Assembly: GCA_965243165.1 (NCBI GenBank)
Contig: OZ251535.1
Location: forward strand, 1,426,001-1,490,000
Length of the DNA stretch: 64,000 nucleotides
Direction: 5' to 3'
Origin: CATQHD01 sp965243165
GTDB lineage: Bacteria; Actinomycetota; Acidimicrobiia; Spongiisociales; Spongiisociaceae
Under the pieces are notes generated by a model. That model was not told the origin of the DNA. It did not search any database and was given only the letters and a program-made list of their open reading frames with translations. The number at the start of each line of letters is the position of its first letter. Positions within the stretch are counted from its first letter, which is position 1. The position numbers and the translations under genes are program-made. Of this stretch, positions 1-8,755 are shown piece by piece.

Positions 1-1076
1 ATCTCGCCCGCCGGGACTACGAGTCCAAGATGACCAACTTCTTCGCCGAGGCGCATCGGGTGCTGCGCGGCGACGGCGTGCTCACCGTGATGTTCAACCA
101 CAAGAAGGTGGAGGCTTGGGACGCGCTCGGGCGGTCTCTCATCGAGGGCGGGTTTGAGATACTCACCTCGTGGCCGGTCCACACCGAGCCGGCGTCCCTA
201 AATCAGGCGAAGAAGGCGGCTTCGGCTTCCACCATCCTGCTGACCTGCCGGAAGCGGGCCGCCGCGCCCGACCCCGTGTGGTGGGACGACCTCCGAAGCG
301 AGGTGCAGCAGACCGCCCGCCGGAAAGCCGAGGAGTACGCCGCCGACGGGATCGAGGGAGTCGACCTGTACGTGTCCACCTTCGGGCCGGTGCTCTCGGT
401 GGTCTCCCGCCGGTGGCCGGTTCACACCTCGGAGGCCGACCCTGCCACCGGCGAGCCCGTTCCCCTGCGCCCGGAGGAAGCCCTTGATCTGGCCCGCAAA
501 GAGGTGGCCGGTCTGCGCCTGCGCGGCATTGCGTTGGGCCGTCCGGTGCGGTTCGACCCGGTTACCGAGTGGTACCTGCTGGCCTGGGACGCCTTCCGGG
601 CGGTCTCGTTCCCATACGACGAAGCCCGCAAGCTGGCGTTCTCGCTGGGGCTCGACCTCGACGGGGAGCTGCGCAAGATCAAGATCGTTGCCAAGAAGGC
701 GAGCGCGGTCGTCCTCCAAGAGCCCAAAGACCGGCGGCGCCCCGGGCTGGCCGATCCTGAGGGGGATGATTTCGAGCGTTTGATCGACGCCGTCCACGCC
801 ATGATGAACGCCCATCTGGAGGACGGCGTAAAGGGCGCCGAGGCCTTCCTGAAGCGCACCGGATTCGGCGTGAAACCCGAATTTCGAGATGCGGTGCAGG
901 CGCTGGTGAACGCCGTCCCCCGCACCAAGAAGAAGGGCGGGTGCTTCATCCGCCCCGAGGCGGCCGCCCTCGACGACTTGGCCTTTCTGTTCCCCGATCT
1001 GCGGATGCCCGAGGAACCCCGGTCCGGCCCCGAAGAAGTGCAGGGCGAGCTCGACCTTCCCTCCGACGAGGGCTGA
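1..1076 (+). CDS. C-terminal part of a DUF1156-type DNA methylase (5' end outside window)
   Basis: The reading frame is open from the first base (LARRDYESKM...) and ends at the TGA at 1074-1076, so the start lies upstream. The visible start resembles the end of the catalytic domain of DUF1156/COG1743 adenine-specific DNA methylases: a DYE-KM segment, FFAEAHRVLRGDGVLTVMF, then the N-H-K and WPVHTEP segments and a STILLTCRKR end. The SAM-binding and DPPY motifs should lie upstream and are not seen. The remaining 270 or so residues are a charged accessory region. The next gene, a phospholipase-D/SNF2 helicase, starts directly at the stop codon, so the two are co-transcribed. Methylases of this family with such helicases are known from DISARM-related anti-phage loci (family knowledge). 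A defence role is inference; methylase membership is fairly sure. Confidence 0.75.
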   Translation, partial: LARRDYESKMTNFFAEAHRVLRGDGVLTVMFNHKKVEAWDALGRSLIEGGFEILTSWPVHTEPASLNQAKKAASASTILLTCRKRAAAPDPVWWDDLRSEVQQTARRKAEEYAADGIEGVDLYVSTFGPVLSVVSRRWPVHTSEADPATGEPVPLRPEEALDLARKEVAGLRLRGIALGRPVRFDPVTEWYLLAWDAFRAVSFPYDEARKLAFSLGLDLDGELRKIKIVAKKASAVVLQEPKDRRRPGLADPEGDDFERLIDAVHAMMNAHLEDGVKGAEAFLKRTGFGVKPEFRDAVQALVNAVPRTKKKGGCFIRPEAAALDDLAFLFPDLRMPEEPRSGPEEVQGELDLPSDEG

Positions 1077-4000
1077 GTGGCGGGCCGGTTCCGCGATCTG
1101 GCGGACCTTCAGGGTACCTATTCCACAGCCGACGACCCGCTCCATGCCTTCTATATCCCTGTCCTGTCGCGGGCCAAACACCTCGACCGCAGCGCCGGAT
1201 ACTTCACCGCCCACGGTCTTGCGCTGATGGCCCAAGGGCTTTCCCGTTTCATTGCGAACGGCGGCAGGATGCGTCTGTTGGTCGGCGCCAAGCTCGAAGA
1301 GGGAGATGTGGAGGCGGTATCCGCCGGGGCCGATCTGTTGGAGATCACCCGCGATTGTCTCGTTCGCCTCTTCGAGGGGCCGCAAGACGAGGTTCAAACC
1401 CGTCGGCTCGAGGCCCTGGCGTGGATGGTCTCCACCAAAACTCTGGAAATCAAGGTGGGTCTTCCCAAAGATCCACGGACCGGCCTGCCGCTGGCTGCGT
1501 CTGAGGCGGACGGGTACTTTCATCTCAAGAACGGCGTGGCCGCCGATGCACACGGCGACAAGATCGCGTGGACGGGCAGCAACAACGAAACCATCGCCGC
1601 CTGGCTTACCAACTACGAGCAGTTCTCGGTCAGTCCGACCTGGGAGGGGCCTTGGTCGGAATCACAGGCTTCTGCGATCGAGGCCAACTTTCAACGCCTC
1701 TGGGACAATCGGCACGAAGACTGGATCACCCTGCCGATTCCCGAGGCGGCCCGTCGTTGTCTGCTCGAATACACCCCTGAGCGGGCGCCCTCAGTCGAGC
1801 CGGAGGAGGCGCCGCAGGAGGGCCCGGGAATCGAGGCGGTGATTGCGGCCTGGCTGCGCGACCTTCCCCGCCTGTTGGGCGTCGGAAAGGGTCTGGGCCG
1901 GGCCACCGCCGCCGTCCGGCCTTGGCCTCATCAGCGCCGGGCGGCCGACGACATCGTGGCGAGTTTTCCCGACCGCTTTCTGCTCGCCGACGAGGTGGGG
2001 CTGGGCAAGACCATCGAGGCCGGGCTCGCTCTGCGCGATCTGATCCTCGCCGGAACGGTGGAACGCTGCCTGATCCTCGTCCCCAAGTCGGTCCTCCAAC
2101 AATGGCGCGGCGAGCTATACGAGAAGTTCCGCCTCCGAGCCGCGGTCTACGGCGGCCCGGAGTCGCTGACGGAAGAACCGCTGCTGTTGGTCTCCAGCCA
2201 GCTCGCCAAGCGGAAGGAACGCCGGGGCGAGTTCTTGAACGGGCCGGACTGGGATCTGGTGGTCGTCGATGAAGCCCACCACGCCCGGCGCAAGGGTTTC
2301 CAGGATCAGAACCGCCGGCCCAACCGCCTGCTCGAATTGTTGGAAGGGGTGGACGGCGGGCGCGGTCTGGCCGCGAAGACCAAGGGGTTGCTGCTGCTGA
2401 CCGCCACGCCGATGCAGGTCCACCCCCTGGAAGTATGGGACCTGCTCATCCAGCTCGACCTTCCCGGCCGATGGGGCGCGTCGGGCGCCTACTTCCTGCG
2501 CTACTTCGAGGCGCTGCGCACGGCCCGCGAAGACTGGCGGGCCGCCGATTGGGAGCTGGCCGCGGCGATGGCCCGGGACGAACGCGACCACGGCGGCGGG
2601 GCGCATCCGGAAGCGGCGGGGCCGTTCAAAGAGCAGCTCGGTTGGGCCAAGTGGGGCCGGCTTGCGGATCTCCTGGACGAGGCGAACCCCGGCGCCGCCG
2701 TCCGGCGGGTCGAGGATCGACGAGAAAGGGCGGCCCTGCTCTCGTTGTTCCGGCATCTCACCCCGCTGCGCCGCCGGATGCGCCGGTACACCCGCACCAC
2801 CCTCCGGGGCTATCAGCAGAAGGGCCTGCTGCCTGACAAGTTGGCGAAGCGCCGCCCGGAACCCCGCTGGGTGGAGATGGCCCCCGACGAGCGGGCGCTG
2901 TACGACCGGGTGGAGGAATACATCTCCGAGTTCTATCGAAAGTACGAGGGGGAGCGGAAGGGGCTCGGCTTCGTGATGACCGTGTACCGGAGGCGGCTCA
3001 CCAGCTCCTTCCGCGCCCTGGAAAAGAGCCTGGAGCGGCGGCTCGAGTTCCTGCGGCGGCGGGGAGGAGAGGACTGGCTCACCGACGAGGACCTGGAGGA
3101 GGATGCGCTCTCGCTCGACGTCGAAGAGGACATCGAGGAGGGCGGGGCCGCGCTTCGGTCGTTCTACGCGGAAGAGGTCGCCTACATAGAAGACTTCCTG
3201 GCCGCCCTGCGCAACCTGGGCACCGACACCAAGTTCGCCCGGCTGGCGGAGGACCTGCGGGAGGCGCTCTCGCGGCGGAACAACGCAGTCGTCTTCACCC
3301 AGTACACCGACACGATGGACTACCTGCGGGAACAGCTCGCCGGTGTGTACGGGCGCCGCATCGCCTGTTACTCGGGCCGGGGCGGGGAGCGGTGGAACGG
3401 CGGCGGGTGGGAGGCGGCGGGCAAGGAGGAGATCAAGCAGGCCTTTCTGGCGGGCGGGGTGCAGATACTGCTCGGCACCGACGCCATGGCCGAGGGGCTC
3501 AACCTCCAGAACTGCGGCGTCGAGATCAACTACGACGCGCCGTGGAACCCGATGCGCCTCGAGCAGCGGATCGGGCGGGTGGACCGCATCGGCCAGAGAT
3601 TCGACGAGGTCTGGATATGGAGTTACTTCCTGGAAGGGACGATCGAGGCCGAGGTCTACCGGCGGCTGGCGGCCCGCATCGACTGGTTCAAGGGGGTGGT
3701 GGGGCCCCTCCAGCCGATCCTCCACCAGGTAGGCCGGACCATGCAGGATCTGGCCTTGACGCCGGCGGCGCAGCGGCGGGCGGCGATGGCCGAGAAGATG
3801 GGCCGGCTCGAATCCGAGATCGACCGAGCCGAGCAGGCGGGCCTCGACTTCGAAGAACATCTCGCGCCGGACGCGCCTCCGCCCGCCGGGCCGCCGCCGG
3901 TTTCGTCTGCCGAGCTGGAGCGCTTCTTCGTCGGTTCGGCCGCGCTCGGCCGCAAGTTCCGCCCTCACGGCGAGGTGGAAGGCGCCTACCTCGTACACGG

Positions 4001-4724
4001 CGAGGCGGTTACGTTCCGCTCGGACGCCGCCGACCAACATCCCGAGACGCTGCGGTTGTTGACCTTCGGCGACTCGTTGTTCTCTGCTCTGCTGGCCGAG
4101 TTCCCGGCCCCGGCGCCGTCTCGGTTCGGGATCGCCCGGGCGGCGACGGTCGGCCGGGCCCCGCCGCGGGCGGCCTGGTACCGGGATGCGGGAGACAGTC
4201 TGGAGGCCGTCGAATCGCTGGCGTCGCTCAGGAAGGCGTTCGACCGCCGCGGCGGGAATCCCGGCCTCTCCGCCGACGCGAGAGGAGCCTTCCTGTCGGC
4301 CCTGGAAAACGGGCGGACCAGAGAAGGGAAGGCGGTGCGCCGCCGCCGGGAGGAGCGGGCTTCGGCCCTGCGGGAGAAGGGGCGGCATATCCTGGCCAAG
4401 GCCGCCTATGTCTGGCTCGCCCGGAACAGCTCCCTCTCCGAAGGCGGGCTGCTCCCGATGACATCGGATACGGTGCAGGCGATGGTCCAGGCCGAGAGGT
4501 TTCCCTTCGCCCCCTTGGCCGCTCAGGTCGGGGCCGACATCTACCTTTCCCCCGACGACCCAGACTGGCAAAGAGCGGCCGGCGCCGCCGCATCCTCCCT
4601 GGAACTGACCATGCGGCGCCTCGAGAGCCAGGCCGAGGCCCTGCTCGATTCCCTGGCCGGTGCGCCGCCCCCTCCGCCCCCCGCATCGACCTCCGAGATA
4701 GAAACCGAGGTCACTGTTCTGTAG
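1077..4724 (+). CDS. Phospholipase D-like domain / SNF2-type helicase, anti-phage type
   Basis: This 1,215-residue protein starts at a GTG placed immediately after the previous stop. An N-terminal PLD-like domain covers about residues 20-190, with H149, K151 and the GSNN segment at 167-170 resembling one HKD motif. An SNF2/RapA-like motor follows: Walker A DEVGLGKT at 305-312, DEAH at 398-401, a TATPMQ motif, and motif VI QRIGRVDRIGQ from about residue 830. The C-terminal 300 or so residues are unassigned. Proteins of this design, next to DUF1156 methylases, occur in DISARM-related defence modules (from memory of the families). Only one clear HKD-like motif is seen, so nuclease activity is uncertain. 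The gene is as GC-rich as its surroundings, so there is no compositional sign of recent transfer. Confidence 0.85.
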   Translation: MAGRFRDLADLQGTYSTADDPLHAFYIPVLSRAKHLDRSAGYFTAHGLALMAQGLSRFIANGGRMRLLVGAKLEEGDVEAVSAGADLLEITRDCLVRLFEGPQDEVQTRRLEALAWMVSTKTLEIKVGLPKDPRTGLPLAASEADGYFHLKNGVAADAHGDKIAWTGSNNETIAAWLTNYEQFSVSPTWEGPWSESQASAIEANFQRLWDNRHEDWITLPIPEAARRCLLEYTPERAPSVEPEEAPQEGPGIEAVIAAWLRDLPRLLGVGKGLGRATAAVRPWPHQRRAADDIVASFPDRFLLADEVGLGKTIEAGLALRDLILAGTVERCLILVPKSVLQQWRGELYEKFRLRAAVYGGPESLTEEPLLLVSSQLAKRKERRGEFLNGPDWDLVVVDEAHHARRKGFQDQNRRPNRLLELLEGVDGGRGLAAKTKGLLLLTATPMQVHPLEVWDLLIQLDLPGRWGASGAYFLRYFEALRTAREDWRAADWELAAAMARDERDHGGGAHPEAAGPFKEQLGWAKWGRLADLLDEANPGAAVRRVEDRRERAALLSLFRHLTPLRRRMRRYTRTTLRGYQQKGLLPDKLAKRRPEPRWVEMAPDERALYDRVEEYISEFYRKYEGERKGLGFVMTVYRRRLTSSFRALEKSLERRLEFLRRRGGEDWLTDEDLEEDALSLDVEEDIEEGGAALRSFYAEEVAYIEDFLAALRNLGTDTKFARLAEDLREALSRRNNAVVFTQYTDTMDYLREQLAGVYGRRIACYSGRGGERWNGGGWEAAGKEEIKQAFLAGGVQILLGTDAMAEGLNLQNCGVEINYDAPWNPMRLEQRIGRVDRIGQRFDEVWIWSYFLEGTIEAEVYRRLAARIDWFKGVVGPLQPILHQVGRTMQDLALTPAAQRRAAMAEKMGRLESEIDRAEQAGLDFEEHLAPDAPPPAGPPPVSSAELERFFVGSAALGRKFRPHGEVEGAYLVHGEAVTFRSDAADQHPETLRLLTFGDSLFSALLAEFPAPAPSRFGIARAATVGRAPPRAAWYRDAGDSLEAVESLASLRKAFDRRGGNPGLSADARGAFLSALENGRTREGKAVRRRREERASALREKGRHILAKAAYVWLARNSSLSEGGLLPMTSDTVQAMVQAERFPFAPLAAQVGADIYLSPDDPDWQRAAGAAASSLELTMRRLESQAEALLDSLAGAPPPPPPASTSEIETEVTVL

Positions 4725-4726
4725 AG

Positions 4727-4740
4727 GCGGAGGCCTCCGC
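4727..4740. terminator. Palindrome between convergent genes
   Basis: The 14-base perfect palindrome GCGGAGGCCTCCGC lies in the 19 bases between the convergent helicase and histidine-phosphatase genes. It may act as a two-way terminator, but there is no T-run. Confidence 0.35.
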
Positions 4741-4743
4741 AGT

Positions 4744-5343
4744 TCAGAGGCCGGGGGAGCGGCGGGCGGTCTCCGTCCAGGGGTCTCCCGGGGCCAGGGT
4801 GATGATCTCGCAGTGGCGGGGTTTGTCTTCGTGGAGCCGGCGGAGGTCTCCTCCGGTGAGGAGGAGGCGGGCCGCCTGGATGGCGTCTTGGTGGGAGACC
4901 GCCGCGATCTCACCGGCGGGGCGGCGGCCGGCCAGGGCCGAAACGGTGTTTCCCACCCGGGCGGCCAGCTCCTCCAGCGGCTCCGGGGTGAAGTCCAGCT
5001 CGAGCGGGCGGGTGAGGTACGCATCCAGCTCGCCGGGGCGGAGTTCGTCCAGCTCCGGCCACCGCAGGCCCCGCCACCGCCCCAGGAGCGCCCACTCGGT
5101 CAGGCCGGGGTCGATTTGGGCTTCCAATCCATGCCGTCCGGCGATCTCCGCCGCCGTCTCCGCCGCCCGGTCCAGGGGCGAGGAATACACGGCTGCGATC
5201 GGACGGCGGGCCAGTCGGTCGGCCGCCCAGGCCGCTTCGCGTCTGCCCCGTCCGCTCAGGTGAAAGCCCGCCAGATCGGCGTAGACCACGCGGCCGGGGT
5301 TGTCGACCTCGCCGTGTCGAATCAGATGAACTGCCGAGGCCAT
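4744..5343 (-). CDS. Histidine phosphatase family protein
   Basis: This 199-residue protein begins MASAVHLIRHGEVDNPG. The RHGE motif holds the phosphate-accepting histidine, and a later VSHQDAI segment supplies the second catalytic histidine, with an arginine and a glutamate in YSSPLDRAAETA and LTEWALLG. This is the cofactor-independent phosphoglycerate-mutase/phosphatase fold, probably acting on a small phosphorylated metabolite in the cytoplasm; the substrate cannot be read from sequence. The frame stays open 50 codons upstream, but the ATG at 5343 starts directly before the conserved HLIRHGE strand and was chosen. The gene converges on the helicase gene and stands alone, with a long repeat-filled region upstream. 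Confidence 0.85.
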   Translation of the reverse strand: MASAVHLIRHGEVDNPGRVVYADLAGFHLSGRGRREAAWAADRLARRPIAAVYSSPLDRAAETAAEIAGRHGLEAQIDPGLTEWALLGRWRGLRWPELDELRPGELDAYLTRPLELDFTPEPLEELAARVGNTVSALAGRRPAGEIAAVSHQDAIQAARLLLTGGDLRRLHEDKPRHCEIITLAPGDPWTETARRSPGL

Positions 5344-5363
5344 GACGCCAGGGTAACCCCGAT

Positions 5364-5520
5364 GATTCACGAGAGCAGGAGCGGGCAGATGAACACCGCC
5401 GCCCAAGCTGATGAACCCGGAGGCCGCCCCGGGCTTGGAGGAAGGTTGCAGGTAGGCAGGTGAAAGCCGCCGCTTTGGGTTTGGGGTGTACAAGCTGATG
5501 AACCGGCGCGGGCGGGCGGC
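5364..5520. repeat. Intergenic short repeats and stem-loop
   Basis: No gene is supported between 5344 and 5981. The 14-base string CAAGCTGATGAACC occurs twice (near 5404 and 5489). CCAAGC at 5403-5408 can pair with GCTTGG at 5433-5438. GATTCACGAGAG at 5364-5375 recurs at 9148-9159, followed in both places by a similar GCGGRCAGAT string. This is repeat debris or structured non-coding DNA of unknown role. Confidence 0.45.
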
Positions 5521-5619
5521 CCACCCGCGCGGACATGACGATCAGGGCAAGGACGGTGCACCCCTCCCCGCCTCGCCGCTCCACCGCCGCCGCACCTGTC
5601 CGAGATGCTGCCGAGCGCC

Positions 5620-5880
5620 TCGCCCCGCCGGCAAAAGCGCGAAAAACCCGGCCCCCCGCCCCGGCTTCGCCGGGTGCCCTCCCCCGCCTCCGCCACCAGC
5701 ATCGGATACTCATCGGGGCGGCCGCCGCCCCGCCCGGCCCTGTGATGCCCGGCCCGGGCTTGAAGTCCCATGATGACCGCCGCCCTCTCCGGAGCCTCGC
5801 GGCGGTGTTTGTGTTTCAGCCCAATAGGTATACCAAATTTTGGGGCGTTCGCATAGGGGTGTGTTCGAGTATTTTTCGCG
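5620..5880 (-). repeat. Dispersed repeat family I, copy 1
   Basis: This stretch matches, in reverse complement and in the same internal order, 41440-41700 and more weakly 8756-8990. Landmarks read here are stem arms ACCGCCGC (5776-5783) and GCGGCGGT (5799-5806) around a 15-base loop, the string CCCAATAGGTATACCAAATT just beyond it, and a C/G-rich block whose 24 bases 5651-5674 are the exact reverse complement of 8958-8981. That block can fold as a CCCGGC-GAA-GCCGGG hairpin. No reading frame is conserved between copies, so it looks non-coding. Confidence 0.7.
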
Positions 5881-5897
5881 GCCCGCAAAGCGGCCTT

Positions 5898-5963
5898 CTG
5901 ACCTGGGGCAACACCGGGAAACAACTCCTGCGGCCGCCCCGCGGGGGCATGGAAATCAGGGTC
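5898..5963 (+). repeat. Dispersed repeat family II, copy 1
   Basis: The block starting GACCTGGGGCAACACCGGGA and ending in a GCCGCCCC/GGGGGCAT stem is similar to 9196-9270, and its first half to 45535-45590. It lies just before dinB. The repeat includes an ATG at 5949 that could be mistaken for the dinB start. Confidence 0.5.
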
Positions 5964-5981
5964 GAGCGCTATGTTGGCGGG

Positions 5982-7193
5982 ATGGCAGAGCCCCGCATCT
6001 CCGAACCGATTCTCCATGTCGACATGGACGCCTTCTTCGTGGAGGTGGAGCGCTTGGACGACCCGGGGCTGCGCGGGCGGCCGGCGGCGGTGGGGGGAGG
6101 CGGCCGCCGGGGGGTGGTGGCCTCGGCTTCCTACGAGGCGAGGGCCTTCGGGGTGCGCTCCGCCATGCCGATGAGCGAGGCCCGCCGGCGCTGCCCCGGC
6201 CTGGCGGTGATCCCCGCCCGCCACGAACGCTACGGCGAGGCGTCGGAGGCGGTCTTCGCCGTCTTCCACAGCTTCACCCCGCTGGTGGAGGGGCTCTCCC
6301 TCGACGAGGCTTTCCTGGACATCGGGGGGCTGCGGCGGCGGTATCCGGACAGCCGGACGGCGGCGGAGGACATACGGTCCCGCATCAGGGCCGAGCTGGA
6401 CCTGCCCGCTTCGGTGGGGGCGGCGTCCTCCCTCTATCTGGCCAAGCTGGCCTCGGGCAGAGCCAAGCCCGACGGCGTGTACATCGTGAAGGCCGGCAGC
6501 GAGATCGCCTTTCTGCACGGGCTGGATGTGAAGGAACTGTGGGGGGTGGGGTCGGCCACCCGGAGGCGGCTGGGCGAGATGGGGGTCGAGACGGTCGAGG
6601 AGCTGTCCTGCATCTCCGCGTCCCTGCTCCAGCGCCGCTTCGGGAAGGCGGCGGGGGCGCATCTGCACCGCTTGGCCAACGGGGTGGACGAACGCGCCGT
6701 GACCCCGCGCCGGGCCGCCAAGTCGGTCTCCGCCGAGCAGACCTACGGGGAGGACCTGACGGGGGAGGAGGTTCTGCGCGCCGAGCTGCTGCGCCGCGCC
6801 GAACAAGTGGCGTGGCGGCTGCGCCGGGCGGGGATGACCGCTCGAACGATATCCATCAAGGTGCGTTTCTCCGACTTCGAGACGATAACCCGCTCCGAGA
6901 CGCTGGCCGCCCCCACCGACGCCGCCCGGAACATCTACCAGGCCTGCTGCCGGCTGCTCGACCGGGCGGGGGCGGCGGGCCGCCCGGTGCGGCTGCTCGG
7001 GGCGGCGGCGGGGGGCTTGGCGCCGGGGGGCGGGCAGCGCCGGCTGGCCGTCGACGGCGCCCGTTGGGACGATGCGGCCGATGCGGTGGATGCGGTGAGG
7101 GCCAAGTTCGGGCGGCGGGCGGTGGGGCCGGCCCGGTTGTGCACCCCGGACGGGGGGCGTCCGGCGGGGGAGAGGCCGATTCCCGAAGGGTGA
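5982..7193 (+). CDS. dinB: DNA polymerase IV (Y-family translesion polymerase)
   Basis: This 403-residue Y-family polymerase copies past damaged template bases. Catalytic acidic residues are visible in HVDMDAFFVEVE near the N-terminus and in the SLDEAFLD motif. They are followed by the GAASSLYLAKLASGRAKPDG segment, the helix-hairpin-helix thumb (LWGVGSATRRRL) and the little-finger domain with TISIKVRFSDFET. The ATG at 5982 was chosen because the conserved strand starts within 15 residues and the more upstream in-frame ATG at 5949 lies inside a dispersed repeat. The C-terminus has no clear clamp-binding motif. The gene has its own upstream region; no LexA-type box was found. Confidence 0.93.
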   Translation: MAEPRISEPILHVDMDAFFVEVERLDDPGLRGRPAAVGGGGRRGVVASASYEARAFGVRSAMPMSEARRRCPGLAVIPARHERYGEASEAVFAVFHSFTPLVEGLSLDEAFLDIGGLRRRYPDSRTAAEDIRSRIRAELDLPASVGAASSLYLAKLASGRAKPDGVYIVKAGSEIAFLHGLDVKELWGVGSATRRRLGEMGVETVEELSCISASLLQRRFGKAAGAHLHRLANGVDERAVTPRRAAKSVSAEQTYGEDLTGEEVLRAELLRRAEQVAWRLRRAGMTARTISIKVRFSDFETITRSETLAAPTDAARNIYQACCRLLDRAGAAGRPVRLLGAAAGGLAPGGGQRRLAVDGARWDDAADAVDAVRAKFGRRAVGPARLCTPDGGRPAGERPIPEG

Positions 7194-7226
7194 GCGGCCC
7201 GGCCCCTGCGCCCCGCCCCTCCGCTC

Positions 7227-7257
7227 TTGGTCATCAGCGCCGGGGGAGGTCTATACT
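7227..7257 (+). promoter_or_regulatory. Possible promoter of the DUF3040 gene
   Basis: TTGGTC (7227-7232) and TATACT (7252-7257) lie 41 bases or more upstream of the DUF3040 start. The spacer of 19 bases is longer than usual, so the -35 assignment is weak. Confidence 0.35.
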
Positions 7258-7297
7258 GGAAGGCAGACGCAATTTGGAGCGGAGCGGAGCAGCTTCT

Positions 7298-7621
7298 ATG
7301 CCACTGAACGAGCGGGAGCAGCAGATACTCGACGAGATCGAACGGCAGCTGGTCGAGGATCCCGAGTTCACGCGGAAGGCGTCCTCGCTGTCCCGGCTGA
7401 AGCAACGGCAGCTCAGGCTTCCGGCCGCCGGAGCGGCCGTCGGTCTGCTGACGCTGCTCGTTACCTTCTCGTTCAACACGGCGGCGGCTCTGGCGGGGTT
7501 CGGCCTGATGGTGCTTTCGGTGAGCGCCCTGGTTCAGATGCGCCGCGGCGCCGGCGGCGCAGGCTTCCCTCGGAACTTTCTGCAGACTGCTAAAAAAACC
7601 CGCCGTCGTTTCCGGCGCTGA
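7298..7621 (+). CDS. DUF3040 domain membrane protein
   Basis: This 107-residue protein begins MPLNEREQQILDEIERQL, the signature start of the actinobacterial DUF3040 family. After a charged N-terminal part come two hydrophobic segments at about residues 47-60 and 64-80, then a basic tail. It is probably a small inner-membrane protein with its N-terminus in the cytoplasm. Family members often lie near dinB or the dcw cluster in actinobacteria, as here; the function is unknown. The start follows a purine-rich stretch, and a TATACT box lies upstream. Confidence 0.85.
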   Translation: MPLNEREQQILDEIERQLVEDPEFTRKASSLSRLKQRQLRLPAAGAAVGLLTLLVTFSFNTAAALAGFGLMVLSVSALVQMRRGAGGAGFPRNFLQTAKKTRRRFRR

Positions 7622-7781
7622 CGCCCCGCCCCAAGTAGAATTGCAGTCACCAGGGCGGAAAATGGGCTCTGACCAGACCGTGGTTCGATCCGCTCGTGTC
7701 AATGTGCGCTCACTTCTGCGCGGTGCGCATGGAGCTTCGGGGCCGCCTCGCGGGGCGGCCCTTAGATGCGAGGGAGGTGCT

Positions 7782-8276
7782 TTGCAAAAAGGATTCACCG
7801 CGGGGCAGGCGCTGAGGTTGACCGGATGTACGCCGGCTCAGCTCCGGTACTGGGACAGCGTAGGGCTGATCAAGCCGTCCATCCAGCAGACCGGGGGGCG
7901 CCCCGGCGTCCCGCGCCTGTATTCGTTCCAAGATCTGGTGCGGCTCCGGGTGGTGAGGAGCATGAAGGACAACGGGATGTCGCTGCAGCGGATCAGACGG
8001 GCATGGGGGTATCTGATTCGGCAGGGGGTAGATCCGGCCAGGGTCAAGTTCGTCACCGACGGGGTTTCGATCTACGGGATCACGCCCGACAGCGACGAGA
8101 TGCTCGACGCCCTCCGCGAGGGACAGCTGGCGATGTTCGTCGAGCTGGGCAAGATCACCAGCACCGTTGAAGACGATGTGAGCAAATTCGAGCTGGACCG
8201 GGAGCGCTTCCTCGCCATCCTGCGGGGCAGCGCGGAAGAGGTGCGCAGCCAGGCCGCCCGGGCGGAGGGATTTTGA
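7782..8276 (+). CDS. MerR-family transcriptional regulator
   Basis: This 164-residue protein has a MerR-type winged helix at the N-terminus (FTAGQALRLTGCTPAQLRYWDSVGLI, then the arginine-rich wing and LYSFQDLVRLRVVRSM), followed by an effector or dimerisation part with no metal-binding cysteines. The TTG at 7782 is taken as the start because GGGAGG at 7772-7777 is positioned for it and the MerR fold begins at once; the open frame further upstream has no good start. TAGAAT at about 7634 could be a -10 box. The stop overlaps the next ATG, so the small downstream gene is translated with it. The target is unknown. Confidence 0.8.
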   Translation: MQKGFTAGQALRLTGCTPAQLRYWDSVGLIKPSIQQTGGRPGVPRLYSFQDLVRLRVVRSMKDNGMSLQRIRRAWGYLIRQGVDPARVKFVTDGVSIYGITPDSDEMLDALREGQLAMFVELGKITSTVEDDVSKFELDRERFLAILRGSAEEVRSQAARAEGF

Positions 8277-8551
8277 TGCCCGACGCGGCGGACGGGCGGG
8301 CGTTCGGCGGCGCGGCGGGGGCGGTCCTCCGGGCGGCGGTCCGCCGGCCCGGCCTCGGCCTCGAAGCGGTGCGGACGGCGCTGGCGGTTGCTGCGCCGGG
8401 GTGGGCGCTCCGGTTTCCCTTCCTGCCCCGCCCGGCGCCTTCCTATCTGGATTGGCGCATGACCACCGCCTACGGCCGGCCCGACGCCGACCCGACGCCG
8501 GAGGAGACGGCGGAGTTCCTCAGCTGGCGGCGGAGTATGCGGAAGGCGTAG
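8276..8551 (+). CDS. Small hypothetical protein
   Basis: I do not recognise this 91-residue protein. Its ATG overlaps the MerR-gene stop (TGATG), which supports it being real and co-regulated. The C-terminal half has a tryptophan-rich patterned segment (DWRMTTAYG, then PTPEETAEFLSWRRSMRK) that looks like a conserved soluble domain. The N-terminal half is alanine- and arginine-rich with one mildly hydrophobic stretch. No signal peptide or catalytic motif is evident. Pairing with the MerR protein suggests a related job. Confidence 0.55.
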   Translation: MPDAADGRAFGGAAGAVLRAAVRRPGLGLEAVRTALAVAAPGWALRFPFLPRPAPSYLDWRMTTAYGRPDADPTPEETAEFLSWRRSMRKA

Positions 8552-8587
8552 GGGCCGCCCGCCGAAGCGCAGCCGATAACCCCCGAT

Positions 8588-8707
8588 GAGAAGACGAGCG
8601 GATAGGCGGAGGAGGATAGAAGTGTTGGCAGACGGCGGTTGCCCGCCGGGGCTTCGCCGCCGGCCAACGCACCCAAACAGCTTGGTCAACCCCTATCCGC
8701 TTGTCCT
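8588..8707 (+). repeat. MITE-like element with terminal inverted repeats, copy A
   Basis: The left end GACGAGCGGATAGG (8593-8606) and right end CCTATCCGCTTGTC (8692-8705) are inverted repeats with one mismatch. The interior can fold further (GTTGGC...GCCAAC). A second copy in the same orientation lies at 9035-9146. The CTAACC-AG-GGTTAG palindrome at 8706-8719 adjoins it. No coding capacity is seen. Confidence 0.65.
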
Positions 8708-8755
8708 AACCAGGGTTAGAGGAAGCTTGCCCTTCCATCCGGCTGTTGAAAGTTG

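Noticed and set aside
2115..5024. A minus-strand frame of nearly 1,000 codons opposite the helicase gene.
   Set aside because: A shadow of GC-rich third positions; the sense strand shows intact helicase motifs throughout, and the antisense product has low complexity.
5949..5981. ATG at 5949 as the dinB start.
   Set aside because: It lies within repeat family II, and residues before MAEPRISEP are not conserved in the family.
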